Below the pieces are notes generated by a model. That model was not told where the DNA came from and searched no databases. It worked only from the letters and a program-made list of their open reading frames with translations. From Ketobacter sp036337295 (GTDB taxonomy: Bacteria; Pseudomonadota; Gammaproteobacteria; Pseudomonadales; Ketobacteraceae), in assembly GCA_036337295.1 (NCBI GenBank), contig JAYZEN010000002.1:1-64000 (forward strand): a stretch of 64,000 nt of DNA, in the 5' to 3' direction. This document shows positions 16,265-25,380 of the stretch, piece by piece. How positions within the stretch are numbered: the first letter of the stretch is position 1; every line of letters begins with the position of its first letter. The translations under genes were made by a program, and so were the position numbers.

Positions 16265-19264
16265 TCAACTACTCCGATCGCAGCGCAACAGCATACTGTC
16301 AGGCATGTTGTACTTGAAAGTCATATCCCCCAGATTGCCCGCCGCCGGCCGCACATTGGGCAGGGTCAGCAGCATTTTCAGCGCCTCCCGAATTTCCAGC
16401 ATCGCCACGTGATGCCCCATGCAGGCATGGGGGGTTCCATCCATGAAAATAAACGGCTCTTGCTGCGGTGAAACCTGATGTTTCAGGTTAGCTCCCATGG
16501 TGACCTGGGACACCAGCAACACCACCGAGCCCGGCTCAATGTTCAGCACCTCCCCTGCTGAGGACGTATAGGTTGCGCCGTTGGTGCAATAACGCGGCAG
16601 TACCGGCGCCACCGGATTCAGGCGCAGGCAGGTCACGATGGCCTGGTCCAGCATAGGGTCCAGAGCGGGCTCCATGGCGGCCCTGGTTGACTCGTCCGCC
16701 ATTCTCCAGGCTTCCAGTGCCTGTTTGACCTGGGCCATCACCGCCGGTTTGGCGTCGTCAGACACCCCCGGTTGACTGGCCGCCAAAAACTGCAATCCAC
16801 TGACCAGATCGTTGCCCATCTCCAGCAGGGATTTCACCACCATGCTGATGCCTTTCGCCGTGGTATCGGTACTCCCTACCATCAGCTCGAGCACACTCTG
16901 CCGCACCGCTTTGACCAGGGCATCCCCGGAATCACTGTAGTGCTGCTGGAACAGCTGGATGAAGCGGGACATTAGGGTGCCGTCATCCTCTGCAGCCTGG
17001 ATGCGCTTGCGAATCTGAGCATCCAGGTGCTCTATCAGTTCCCCTGAAGCATTCTTGGCGAGTTCAGTGAGGTAATCTGCGTTGTAAAGATTCAGGAACA
17101 CCTCGATGAACAGCATCCGCACCCAAAACAGCAGGGTCTGGTCCGGCGTGGTGGAAAAGCCCAGTTCGTCATACTTGGCCTGCCACACCGGAGGCAGTTC
17201 CGCAAAATCTGCCCGATCAAAAAAGTGAGCAATCTGGGTTTTGGAGAGAATACGTTTAGCGACGGCTTCCGGCGCCGCAACGCCATAGAACCCTTTGATC
17301 ACCTGCAGCGGCAACTGGCGCGCCAATCCCTCCACCAGCTCCAACTGCCCCGTTTCCAGAAACGCGTTCCGGATTTCCTGCAAGGGTGCCTGCAACAGGG
17401 TTTTCAATTGTTGCTGGAAGCCCTGGTGTTCAATCTGCTGTGCCGATTGCGCCTTGAGTTCAACGCGCTCCGCGGTGTTGGGTCGGGACAACAGCATGGT
17501 ACCGCCAGTGAGGTTTCGAATCTTCCGCGCGTAATGATCGTTGGTGAACAACGCAGTTTGCTGCAGTATGCTCATCACATCTTCGGGATGGGCAAAGTAA
17601 TAATAAAAACGGTCCGCTCCCCCTGCATCCAGTTTGAGTTTTACAAAGCGTTTGCCGGTCAACAGGGCTGTGGCGTCCACATAACGGGCCACATCCAGAG
17701 GATCAGAGGACTCCGGCTGAAATTTGTCAATGTGCTGCTTAGGAATCTGGAAAGGATTGATGGGCTGGGCCAGCCCCGCAATCAATCCCAGCGCCTTGCG
17801 CCCGGGCGTGAAAAAGTACTCGCCGCCTTTCACATGCACATACTGCTTCAAGCCAAACACCGGCATGCGCTGCTGGTTGAAGGAGAACTGCCCCAAATCA
17901 TCCGGCCCACGACTACCGACAATGGGATCGATGATGGGACTTGGCATATGCATAAAGTCGCAGTTGTTGATCCAGTTCTTCTGGATGAATTCAAACTGGG
18001 AATCAATGCGGGCGTTATAGCAAAAAAAGTGCAGACCACGAGGTTCAACCGGTGCCGAGGTGGCGTTCTCACCAGGTTTGATAAAGGTGCCGTAGGGCAT
18101 CCCCCGGCGGATGATTCGATGTTGATCCACCAGCGACGTGCCTTCATCCACGCCATCGTTCAGGGTCAGGCGCGGATTGACCCGCCGCACGTGGGAGGTG
18201 AACGGACAACGCTCACCCTGGGTATCATCCTGGAAATCAAAGTCGTTCTGCTTGGGTTTGGGGTCAGTGCCCGTCAACGGCGTGCCGTCATACTGACGCC
18301 CCACCAGCTTGGCAGCCAGCTCATCGTCATCCTGGCAATAATCGCGAAAGCCGGCCACATCCTGCTCCAGTTTTCGGTACACCAGGAACGAACCGTTCAT
18401 GGTCAACGTCTGGAACGCCGATTTATCGGGTTCTTTCAGGGCCGGGCTCAGGGGGTTGATATCGTTTGCAGCAGCCTTATCGGGCTTGCTGGTGGCTGGT
18501 TCGCGGTTCTTCAGGTCCAGCTCATCCAAATACCCCAGCAGAAACTCCCCCGCGGCCAACGGCTCCCAGTCCGCTTTTCGTGATTCCTTTTTGCCAGCAA
18601 TCGCACAGCCCGGCATGCCGTCGTTGATGCGCGGTTGGGAAATTCCATCCACAAAGCCGAAGTGCTCCCGGATCAGACTCTGGTAACGAATGACATGGGC
18701 CTGCTCCTGCGCCAGGCAATGGCAGCCAGGGAAATCAGGTTGCCCCTGTCGAAGGGTGGCAACGCAGTCATCAATGATCTTGAAATGCCGGCCGCGGTCG
18801 GCGTCGCTCCACTCCTGCGGCGGTCTCGCGCATTCGTCCTCCAGAGACGGTACGTAATTAACCCCCAGGAACACATGGATATGAGGGCTGCCATAAAACC
18901 CCTCCCATTGGGTGGGGTAATCCCCCCACTGGTCGCCGATAAACTGAGCCCGGCGGGCCATCCCCTCCCGGAAGGCAGGTGGGAACTGGCAAATCAGATG
19001 ATCCGGCAGCCCCATACGCTGCAACCCGCTGTAGGTAAATCCGATGTTGAGAAAGCAGGGACTGGCGATGGCAGTGCCACCGTCGGTATGCAAATCCCCA
19101 TCGGATATCAGCAACTGCCTGAACGCTTGCGACGCAATATAACGGGCAAAGACGACGGGGTTGGTGATGGTAAGAAAGTAGTAACGTGCCGCCGAAGGTC
19201 TGGCACTGCGAATAAGGTGCGCCTGAATATCATCAAGCTGAAGACGATTTTTTCCCGAGTTCAC
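16265..19264 (-). CDS. DyP-type peroxidase / cytochrome P450 fusion
   Basis: A 999-residue two-heme enzyme candidate. Residues 1 to about 560 are DyP-like: the GxxDG motif HFGFVDGISQPRI with Asp206, proximal His358 in TSHVRRVNPR, conserved RIIRRGMPYG and GLHFFCYNARI. Residues about 600-999 are P450-like: the I-helix LMVGSTDTTAKGI and the Cys loop FMDGTPHACMGHH with heme-ligand Cys948. The K-helix ExxR motif reads TCLR, so the Glu is missing. There is no signal peptide. I start it at GTG 19264 (GGAG upstream), which overlaps the preceding gene by 32 bp, because the frame upstream of that lies inside the other gene. The peroxidase-P450 order recalls fungal fatty-acid oxygenases. Substrate unknown. 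Confidence 0.8.
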   Translation of the reverse strand: MNSGKNRLQLDDIQAHLIRSARPSAARYYFLTITNPVVFARYIASQAFRQLLISDGDLHTDGGTAIASPCFLNIGFTYSGLQRMGLPDHLICQFPPAFREGMARRAQFIGDQWGDYPTQWEGFYGSPHIHVFLGVNYVPSLEDECARPPQEWSDADRGRHFKIIDDCVATLRQGQPDFPGCHCLAQEQAHVIRYQSLIREHFGFVDGISQPRINDGMPGCAIAGKKESRKADWEPLAAGEFLLGYLDELDLKNREPATSKPDKAAANDINPLSPALKEPDKSAFQTLTMNGSFLVYRKLEQDVAGFRDYCQDDDELAAKLVGRQYDGTPLTGTDPKPKQNDFDFQDDTQGERCPFTSHVRRVNPRLTLNDGVDEGTSLVDQHRIIRRGMPYGTFIKPGENATSAPVEPRGLHFFCYNARIDSQFEFIQKNWINNCDFMHMPSPIIDPIVGSRGPDDLGQFSFNQQRMPVFGLKQYVHVKGGEYFFTPGRKALGLIAGLAQPINPFQIPKQHIDKFQPESSDPLDVARYVDATALLTGKRFVKLKLDAGGADRFYYYFAHPEDVMSILQQTALFTNDHYARKIRNLTGGTMLLSRPNTAERVELKAQSAQQIEHQGFQQQLKTLLQAPLQEIRNAFLETGQLELVEGLARQLPLQVIKGFYGVAAPEAVAKRILSKTQIAHFFDRADFAELPPVWQAKYDELGFSTTPDQTLLFWVRMLFIEVFLNLYNADYLTELAKNASGELIEHLDAQIRKRIQAAEDDGTLMSRFIQLFQQHYSDSGDALVKAVRQSVLELMVGSTDTTAKGISMVVKSLLEMGNDLVSGLQFLAASQPGVSDDAKPAVMAQVKQALEAWRMADESTRAAMEPALDPMLDQAIVTCLRLNPVAPVLPRYCTNGATYTSSAGEVLNIEPGSVVLLVSQVTMGANLKHQVSPQQEPFIFMDGTPHACMGHHVAMLEIREALKMLLTLPNVRPAAGNLGDMTFKYNMPDSMLLRCDRSS

Positions 19265-19886
19265 TTGGCCGCTCCGGATCAGTGGATTCAATATTGAGGT
19301 AGGTCTGATTTTCTTTGACGAAGCGATCGAACGCCTGGCGAAATTCAGCATTACAACTCCGGCGTTCATCGGCATACCAGTCCGCCATGAAGCGGTCGAA
19401 GTTGGCCTTGAAACTGCGCAGAGACTGTCTTCGCAACAGGGATTCGTCGGGAATCGCTGCATAGAAGGCAGTGGTTTTCACCTGATGCTGTTTCACGTAT
19501 TGCCAGAAGGCGTCGAAGTCGCGGCATCCCTGTTCCGGGTAACCTTCACAGTTACCCCAAACCCGATCCATATCCGCTGCGATCAGGGTCGAGAAGTCTC
19601 TCAGGTATTGCCACATGCTGCCGTCATAGTTCGAGGTGAAGATCAGTTTGTCCTCTTGGGAAGAAGGGTCTTCCCAGATGATCCAGCGAGCAAAATGTAT
19701 GGTCTGAACCAATCGAATCGGGGTGGGAATTCCTTTCGATTCCCGATTCACTACGGAGTCCAGAACTTTCTGCAGTTGTTGTTTGTATGTCAGCACACCA
19801 TCCTGTGTGCGGCCCCTTTTTATGGTGGTGATGACAGTAAGCTCATTCACACCACCCAGAAAACGTGAGTCCTGAACGTGCGACAT
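19233..19886 (-). CDS. Hypothetical protein coupled to the DyP-P450 gene
   Basis: A 217-residue soluble protein, first gene of the pair with the DyP-P450 fusion; AAGGAT precedes its ATG. The N-terminal half has a beta-alpha-beta pattern (NELTVITTIKRG, then FARWIIWED and LIFTSNYDGSMWQYLRDF) like ferredoxin-fold domains attached to some bacterial peroxidases and catalases. The C-terminal half is helical and charged. I see no heme or metal motif of its own. The 32-bp overlap and shared direction suggest it works with the fusion, perhaps in substrate delivery or assembly. I do not recognise a named family. Confidence 0.75.
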   Translation of the reverse strand: MSHVQDSRFLGGVNELTVITTIKRGRTQDGVLTYKQQLQKVLDSVVNRESKGIPTPIRLVQTIHFARWIIWEDPSSQEDKLIFTSNYDGSMWQYLRDFSTLIAADMDRVWGNCEGYPEQGCRDFDAFWQYVKQHQVKTTAFYAAIPDESLLRRQSLRSFKANFDRFMADWYADERRSCNAEFRQAFDRFVKENQTYLNIESTDPERPSELGKKSSSA

Positions 19887-19954
19887 CCAGAGATCCTTGA
19901 TGGTTATTAAAAGAATGATGACCAGAAAAATGAGAACTACTTCACTTTCCTTGA

Positions 19955-19975
19955 CTAATCAAAGCACTTGATTGG
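19955..19975. promoter_or_regulatory. Inverted repeat upstream of the DyP-P450 operon
   Basis: CTAATCAA and TTGATTGG are inverted around 5 bases with one mismatch in eight, 69 bp before the first gene of the operon. It is a possible operator in the 266-bp divergent region shared with the hybrid kinase; nothing else is recognisable in that region, which is AT-rich. Confidence 0.35.
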
Positions 19976-20152
19976 GACTCTGTAAACCGCTTTTCTCATT
20001 TTGTGTATGCAGCGGCTGGAGGGCTGCCGATCTTGCAAAAAAAAACATTAAAATTCGATCACTTAAGAAATTATTTACTACACTTACAGCAATTTAGTAC
20101 TAATGACCCACCACATGATTATTCCCGTTGATTGCAGGGCAGGCCGGGGGGC

Positions 20153-22555
20153 GTGTTGAAGTTTCGCATTTATCAGCCTTTGTTGTTCGTGTTGCTGGTT
20201 CTTGCCTGCGGGCCGGGGGCGGCGTCGCCGCACTTTATTCCGATTGAGGCATCGAAGGTGCAGGACATGCCGATGGGCCGGCATTTGCAGATGCTGGAGG
20301 ACCCGTCCGGCACACTGCTGGTGGAGGATGTTCGGTCGCCCGAGATCAGCCGGCAGTTCGAGCCCCTGTTTGTGGACACGCCCTATCTGGGGCGCACCCA
20401 CTCCGTATTCTGGTTCCGCTTCGATGTGGATTTCAACCAAGAGCATTCCGATCTGGTACTGGAGCTGGGTTATCCCCACCTGAAGCACATCACTCTGTTC
20501 CGCTTTGAGAACGGACGCCTGCTGGACGAGCAGAATGCGGGTTATGGCGATCCCCAAACCAGTAAACTGCATTGTTCCCGCCCCTGCTTTTCCATCAGCC
20601 ACAGCACCAATATCCAGACCCTGTACCTGCGGGTGAACAGTGATTCCCCCATGTTTTTGCCCATCAATCTGCGCAGCCCCAACAGCCAGTTGCGCAGCGA
20701 GCGAATCATGATGGCGCTGTCTGCGCTGTTCTATGGCGCCTTCATGGTGATGGGGCTGTTCAATCTGTTCCTGTATTTTTCCACCCGTAAAAGCAGTTAT
20801 CTTTACTACGTGGCTTACATCATTTCCCTGGGTCTGTGGACGTTGTCCCACGATGGTTTGCTGCGGGAGATGCTGTTCATGCATAACGAGGCATTGGCCT
20901 CGTACCGGGTGCACTTTATCTTCACCCTGCTCAGTATCTGCATGGGGGCCATCTTCTGTCAGAAGTTTCTGAACACCGGCGAGAACATGCCCCTGCATCA
21001 CAAAGCCTTCAGTTTCCTGATTCTGATGGGGGTGATCGACATCCTGCTGATCATCGTCACCGGCAAAGTGTTGTTGCCCAACTCTGCCAATCTGTTGACC
21101 ATCCTGATCTGTGTAGCCGGCCTCTCCGCCGGCAGCGTCGGCATGCTGCGGGGATTGAAAACCGCCCGCTTCTTTCTCATCGCCTGGCTCAGTGTCATTG
21201 TCGGCAGCGCCTGCTGGGTACTGACCATCTCCGGTGTGTTTCCGCTGAACAAATTCACCCTGTTCAGTGTGCACATGGGGGCCCTGCTGGAAACCATCCT
21301 GCTGGGTCTGGCCCTGGGCGACCGCATCAACGTGCTGCAGGCCGAGCGCATCCAGGTGGAACAGGATGCCAAGCGACGGCTGGAGGAAAGCAACGTGAAA
21401 CTGGCGGCCAGCAATCGCTTCAAGGATGAGTTCCTGTCCACCGTCAGCCATGAATTGCGCACCCCCATGAACGGTATTTTCGGCGCCTATGAGCTGCTGG
21501 AGCACACCGACCTGAATACCGAACAGGTGAAATACCTGAGCACCATCAGCCGTTCCAGCCGGGACATGATGGGTATGATCGAAAATATCCTGACCTATAC
21601 CCAGCTGGAGTCCGGCATCGCCAAGCCCAACGCTCACCCCTTCCGCATCAAGGAGTGTCTGCAGGAAATGGCGATGTATTATCGGGGGCGCGCCTCCATG
21701 CAGGATCTGGATTTTGACTTCCGGCTGGACAACAACATACCCATGACGCTGGAAGGGGACGAGGACAAACTGCGCCTGCTGCTGGACCACCTGCTGGACA
21801 ACGCGTTCAAGTTTACCGATCAGGGGTTTGTGCGGTTTGAAGTGACCCACCTGCAGTCCAGCGAGTCGGAGACGGAAAAACTCATGTTTGTGATCCGGGA
21901 TTCCGGTTGCGGCGTGCCGGAATCCCTGCAATCGGATATTTTCAATTCCTTCAAACAGGCCGATGGCTCACTGACGCGACGTAAAGGCGGACTGGGGATC
22001 GGCCTCGCCCTGTGCCAGAAGATTGTGAACATCCTGCAGGGCAAGCTGGAATTCAAGTCGGTGGTGAACGAAGGCACTCAGGTGGTGTTGACCCTGCCCT
22101 TCAAACCGGCTGCAGATCAGTTCCGTCAGGCCAACCAGATCTCCACCAGCATTCGTCCGGATACCACCGACATCCTGGTAGTGGAGGATAACTACGTGAA
22201 CAAACTGGTCATGGAAGGCCAACTACGCAAACTGGGTTTCCAGGTGTACTCCGCCGGCAACGGCCGTGAAGCCATCAACATGATGGAGAAGCGGGAATAT
22301 GATCTGGTGTTTATGGATTGCCAGATGCCGATTATGGATGGCTTTGAGGCCGCCCGCCGCATCCGCCAGCTGAACAACCGCAATGCATCCATACCCATCA
22401 TTGCCGTCACCGCCAACACCAATCCGGGGGACCGGGAACACTGCATTTCCGCCGGCATGAACGATTACATCAAAAAGCCTTTCAACCAGGCCATCCTGAT
22501 TGCCGCCATCAACCGCTGGCTGAGCTACGATACCGAATCAGCTCAACTGACCTGA
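20153..22555 (+). CDS. Hybrid sensor histidine kinase, 7TMR-DISM type
   Basis: An inner-membrane hybrid kinase of about 800 residues. A signal peptide (FRIYQPLLFVLLVLACG) is followed by a periplasmic DISMED2-type beta domain, seven transmembrane helices (about residues 190-395), a coiled coil, a HisKA domain with His433 (STVSHELRTPMNG), an HATPase domain (LLDNAFKF, DSGCGVP, GLGIGLALCQK) and a C-terminal receiver with Asp722 (VFMDCQMPIMDGFEAARRI). The start is uncertain: GTG 20153 after a G-rich run is preferred over TTG 20132. No response regulator gene is adjacent, so its output partner is elsewhere. The ligand is unknown; DISM domains often bind carbohydrates or similar. Confidence 0.88.
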   Translation: MLKFRIYQPLLFVLLVLACGPGAASPHFIPIEASKVQDMPMGRHLQMLEDPSGTLLVEDVRSPEISRQFEPLFVDTPYLGRTHSVFWFRFDVDFNQEHSDLVLELGYPHLKHITLFRFENGRLLDEQNAGYGDPQTSKLHCSRPCFSISHSTNIQTLYLRVNSDSPMFLPINLRSPNSQLRSERIMMALSALFYGAFMVMGLFNLFLYFSTRKSSYLYYVAYIISLGLWTLSHDGLLREMLFMHNEALASYRVHFIFTLLSICMGAIFCQKFLNTGENMPLHHKAFSFLILMGVIDILLIIVTGKVLLPNSANLLTILICVAGLSAGSVGMLRGLKTARFFLIAWLSVIVGSACWVLTISGVFPLNKFTLFSVHMGALLETILLGLALGDRINVLQAERIQVEQDAKRRLEESNVKLAASNRFKDEFLSTVSHELRTPMNGIFGAYELLEHTDLNTEQVKYLSTISRSSRDMMGMIENILTYTQLESGIAKPNAHPFRIKECLQEMAMYYRGRASMQDLDFDFRLDNNIPMTLEGDEDKLRLLLDHLLDNAFKFTDQGFVRFEVTHLQSSESETEKLMFVIRDSGCGVPESLQSDIFNSFKQADGSLTRRKGGLGIGLALCQKIVNILQGKLEFKSVVNEGTQVVLTLPFKPAADQFRQANQISTSIRPDTTDILVVEDNYVNKLVMEGQLRKLGFQVYSAGNGREAINMMEKREYDLVFMDCQMPIMDGFEAARRIRQLNNRNASIPIIAVTANTNPGDREHCISAGMNDYIKKPFNQAILIAAINRWLSYDTESAQLT

Positions 22556-22556
22556 G

Positions 22557-23897
22557 TTACCAGTTCAACGGCAGGCTGATGAGGAAACGGGCTCCGCCCC
22601 ATTCAGAGGCGGCAATACTGAGATTGCCACCGGACGCCGTGACAATGTCATTCACCACCGCCAGGCCAATACCCTGCCCACTGGCCCGTTCATCCCGGCG
22701 CACACCGCGACTCAACACCTTGGCTTCGTCACCAGGCGCAATGCCCGGGCCGTTGTCTTCAACGTAAAAGCGAATCTGCCCGCCGTGGATGTGCCCGCCC
22801 ACCCTGACCCGATCGCCCCCGTATTTGCACGCGTTGTCCATGAGGTTGCCCAGCACTTCCAGGGTGTCACCGTCATCCCAGGGCATCCGCAGGCCCGGCC
22901 GGATGTCCTGCTCGAAGGTGATCGCACGGTCGGCGTAGACCTTCGCCAGCACCTTGGTCATGCGCTGGTACATGTCCAATAACACGGCACCCTGCCCACT
23001 CACCTGGGGCACGGCAGTGATCGCCCGTTTCAACTGGTAGTTGACGATTTCATCCATGCGGCGCACCTGTTCATCCAGGGTGTCCTGCTGTGAGTCGGCC
23101 ACCGGATCGCTACCGCGCTCCAATCCCTTGAGCACCGCCAACGGGGTTTTCAGGCTATGAGCCAGGTTGCCCAGGCTGTGCTTGTAGCGCTCGCGCATGG
23201 CACGCTCATGTTCCACCAGGCGATTCAGGTTGTTCACCACCGGCATGATTTCAGAAGGGTATTGTTTGATGATACGTTGCTGGCGGCCCATCTCCACCCC
23301 ATCCAACTCCCGGGCCAGTCTGCGGAACGGACGAAAACCCAGGTTCAGCACCGCGAAAACCAGCACAATGGCCGCCAACACCAGACCGCCCAGCCAGATC
23401 CAGAGCGTGGTCTCAAAACTTTTGATCTGGGCTAAGTAGGGCTGGTCCCACTCCCTTACCACAAAGGTGTAGGGTGAGGCTGCCGCGGCCTCCTCCCAGA
23501 ACACATTGATGCTGAGCTGGTAATACTGCCGACCGTTTTGATCTTCCACCGTCTGGAACAGCCATTGCCCGGTATCGGAGCTGGGCGGCAGGGGGAATTG
23601 CTCAAGCAACAGGGAGCGGGACTGCCAGACCACCTCACCATCATGGATAACCACCGCCAGCAGGCCGGAGTTCAGTTGATTGAAGCGCGGGTCCGCCAGT
23701 TGCTCCGGTAATTCCAACCGGTCGTGGTCGTAATCCGCAGTGGCAATAAAGCCGAACATCTGCAGCTTCAGCTGTTCCCGCGCCCGGTCAACAATACTGG
23801 CCTGGAACGACTGCCGCAAAATCCAACCGGCGCTGATGGAAAAAGCCGCCAGTATCAGCGCCGCCACCAGCACAAAACGGGTTCTCAGGGATAACAA
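22557..23897 (-). CDS. PhoQ-like sensor histidine kinase
   Basis: A 446-residue inner-membrane kinase: transmembrane helix at about 8-28, a periplasmic sensor of about 140 residues, a second helix (IWLGGLVLAAIVLVFAVLN), HAMP, the His box LGNLAHSLKTPLAVLKG and ATPase boxes NLMDNACKYGG, VEDNGPGI and GQGIGLAVVND. It is third in an operon of PepSY protein, regulator, kinase; the TTG start lies 3 bp after the regulator stop. The sensor half resembles PhoQ, but the acidic cluster is not pronounced, so the signal need not be magnesium. Its stop lies close to that of the converging hybrid kinase. Confidence 0.85.
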   Translation of the reverse strand: MLSLRTRFVLVAALILAAFSISAGWILRQSFQASIVDRAREQLKLQMFGFIATADYDHDRLELPEQLADPRFNQLNSGLLAVVIHDGEVVWQSRSLLLEQFPLPPSSDTGQWLFQTVEDQNGRQYYQLSINVFWEEAAAASPYTFVVREWDQPYLAQIKSFETTLWIWLGGLVLAAIVLVFAVLNLGFRPFRRLARELDGVEMGRQQRIIKQYPSEIMPVVNNLNRLVEHERAMRERYKHSLGNLAHSLKTPLAVLKGLERGSDPVADSQQDTLDEQVRRMDEIVNYQLKRAITAVPQVSGQGAVLLDMYQRMTKVLAKVYADRAITFEQDIRPGLRMPWDDGDTLEVLGNLMDNACKYGGDRVRVGGHIHGGQIRFYVEDNGPGIAPGDEAKVLSRGVRRDERASGQGIGLAVVNDIVTASGGNLSIAASEWGGARFLISLPLNW

Positions 23898-23900
23898 GAA

Positions 23901-24575
23901 TCAGGACTCCAGGGCAAACCGGTAACCACGGCCGCGCAGGGTTTCGATGGGTTTCAGGGCATTGTCCGGGTCCAGTTTCTTACGCAGGCGCCCCACGAAG
24001 ACTTCAATGGTATTGCTGTCGCGGTCGAAATCCTGGGCATAGATGTGCTCGGTCAATACAGTTTTGGAAACCACTTCGCCGGGCCGCAGCATAAGGTATT
24101 CCAGCACCTTGTACTCAAAGCTGGTGAGCTCCACCGCGGTGCCATTCAGGGAGACTTTCTGCGCCGCCGTGTCCAGCGCGATTCCCCCCACCGTCACCAC
24201 CGGTTTGGCGTGTCCGGCGGAGCGTCGGATCAGGGCATTGAGACGGGCGAACACCTCCTCCATTTCAAAGGGTTTGACCACGTAATCATCGGCTCCGGAT
24301 TCCAGTCCGTCCACCTTGTCCTGCCAATGCCCCCGGGCAGTCAGGATCAGGATGGGGTAGTTGATGTCCTGCTGCCGCAGAGCGCGGATCAGGTCGATGC
24401 CACTCAACTTGGGCAGCCCCAGGTCGATGATGGCCACATCGTATTCGAACTCCGTGCCGTAATAGCGGCCCTCTTCACCGTCCACCGCCAGATCAACACT
24501 GTAGCCTTTCTTTTGCAGCGCATTGCCGATCTGCTCGCGCAGATGCTGCTCGTCTTCCACCACCAGAATTCTCAC
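23901..24575 (-). CDS. OmpR/PhoP-like response regulator
   Basis: A 224-residue regulator with a receiver domain (acidic EDEQ 7-10, phospho-acceptor Asp51 in AIIDLGLPKLSGIDL, Lys in VKPFEMEEV) and a winged-helix domain (LTSFEYKVLEYLMLRPGEVV, VFVGRLRKKLDP, TLRGRGYRF). It begins with GTG and has a GAGGG ribosome site. It is directly followed by its kinase. The nearest named family is PhoP/QseB; I give no symbol because the regulon cannot be read from the sequence. Confidence 0.88.
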   Translation of the reverse strand: MRILVVEDEQHLREQIGNALQKKGYSVDLAVDGEEGRYYGTEFEYDVAIIDLGLPKLSGIDLIRALRQQDINYPILILTARGHWQDKVDGLESGADDYVVKPFEMEEVFARLNALIRRSAGHAKPVVTVGGIALDTAAQKVSLNGTAVELTSFEYKVLEYLMLRPGEVVSKTVLTEHIYAQDFDRDSNTIEVFVGRLRKKLDPDNALKPIETLRGRGYRFALES

Positions 24576-24619
24576 CGGGAACCGCCCTCCTCACCCACCG
24601 TTGACCACCCTAGACACCA

Positions 24620-24892
24620 TTATCCCCCATTGCCGCCGGTTTCCTTGTCCACAAACACGGTTTTGATGCGGCCTTCCGGTAACAGTACCTTGACCCGATA
24701 GACCCCGCGACCATCGCGCTCCTCCAATGTGACCTTGAGCACTTTGCCGCCGGTTTTCTTGACCACTTTGCTGGCGGCCTGGGACGGGCTGAGGTCCGCC
24801 ACCCAAATGACTCCATCCCGGGCATGGGAGGCCACCGGCAGACTGCCCAACAGCAGCAAAAAAACGCACAGCATAGGGAATTTGAATCTCAT
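24620..24892 (-). CDS. PepSY-domain periplasmic protein
   Basis: A 90-residue exported protein with signal peptide MRFKFPMLCVFLLLLGSLP and a PepSY-like domain (SPSQAASKVVKKTGGKVLKV then GVYRVKVLLPEGRIKTVFVD). Small PepSY proteins often sit in front of two-component genes and are thought to modulate the sensor or an envelope protease. An upstream ATG at 24928 is possible but would bury the signal peptide. It leads the operon with the regulator 44 bp downstream. Two direct repeats, AATTGAGGG and AATTCAGGG, 14 bp apart on the minus strand (24950-24972), may be the regulator's box. Confidence 0.78.
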   Translation of the reverse strand: MRFKFPMLCVFLLLLGSLPVASHARDGVIWVADLSPSQAASKVVKKTGGKVLKVTLEERDGRGVYRVKVLLPEGRIKTVFVDKETGGNGG

Positions 24893-25089
24893 GAACCTGA
24901 ACAACTCCGATAATCTGGTGATCACCATAACGCACCCATTGTGAACCAACCCTGAATTGACTGCCCTCAATTAAAACGTCGCCACCCTATCAGGAACGCA
25001 GAGCAACCCCATAACCACAACTGTTTTTATTGGATATTCATAATCTTAGTAACAAGGATAGCCGAATGGCATGGGGGTTGCTGTATACA

Positions 25090-25121
25090 AAAGGTGACCG
25101 AGCATTTCGCTGATCACCTTA
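25090..25121 (+). other. Hairpin in the leader of the 35-codon gene
   Basis: AAGGTGA and TCACCTT form a seven-bp stem ending about 11 bases before the GGAGG of the small gene. It could influence translation. The region 24973-25089 shows no gene. Confidence 0.4.
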
Positions 25122-25143
25122 CACACAAGCCTGGAGGCACGAT

Positions 25144-25251
25144 ATGAGCATCAAGGAATCCGCCACTTTCTTATTTGAAATCACTCATCCAGAGCAGGCC
25201 GCCGGCTTCTGTGCTCTGAAAGAATACCTCGAGAACATGTATTTCGGATAA
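25144..25251 (+). CDS. Small protein of 35 residues
   Basis: An ATG with an excellent GGAGG 6-7 bases upstream opens a 35-codon frame ending in TAA, too short for normal gene calls. The product begins MSIKESATFLFEITHP and ends EYLENMYFG; it is slightly acidic, has no membrane helix or signal peptide, and could form one amphipathic helix. A strong terminator follows 55 bases later, so the gene looks like an independent short transcript. Function unknown; a dual coding/regulatory RNA is possible. Confidence 0.55.
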   Translation: MSIKESATFLFEITHPEQAAGFCALKEYLENMYFG

Positions 25252-25306
25252 TCCAGCGCCAGTTTATTGTAAAAAACCTGACATTACTCTTCCCGTTCGA
25301 GTTCGA

Positions 25307-25330
25307 AGCCAGCGTCCGCTGGCTTTTTTT
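25307..25330 (+). terminator. Rho-independent terminator after the 35-codon gene
   Basis: AGCCAGCG and CGCTGGCT form an eight-bp stem with a minimal loop, followed by seven T. Confidence 0.85.
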
Positions 25331-25380
25331 ATGCCCCAGTCCTACTGCTACCCCCTGCCTGAACCAGACTAGCCAGCACA

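Noticed and set aside
17225..18583. A 452-codon plus-strand frame inside the DyP-P450 gene
   Set aside because: Shadow of the fusion gene; no motif and no ribosome site.
19265..19462. Extension of the DyP-P450 frame upstream of GTG 19264
   Set aside because: This part lies within the preceding gene in another frame and its translation is low-complexity without DyP similarity; the GTG with GGAG upstream is better supported.
20084..21931. A 615-codon frame on the minus strand opposite the hybrid kinase
   Set aside because: Its His/Gln-rich translation has no domain, while the plus strand encodes an intact kinase.
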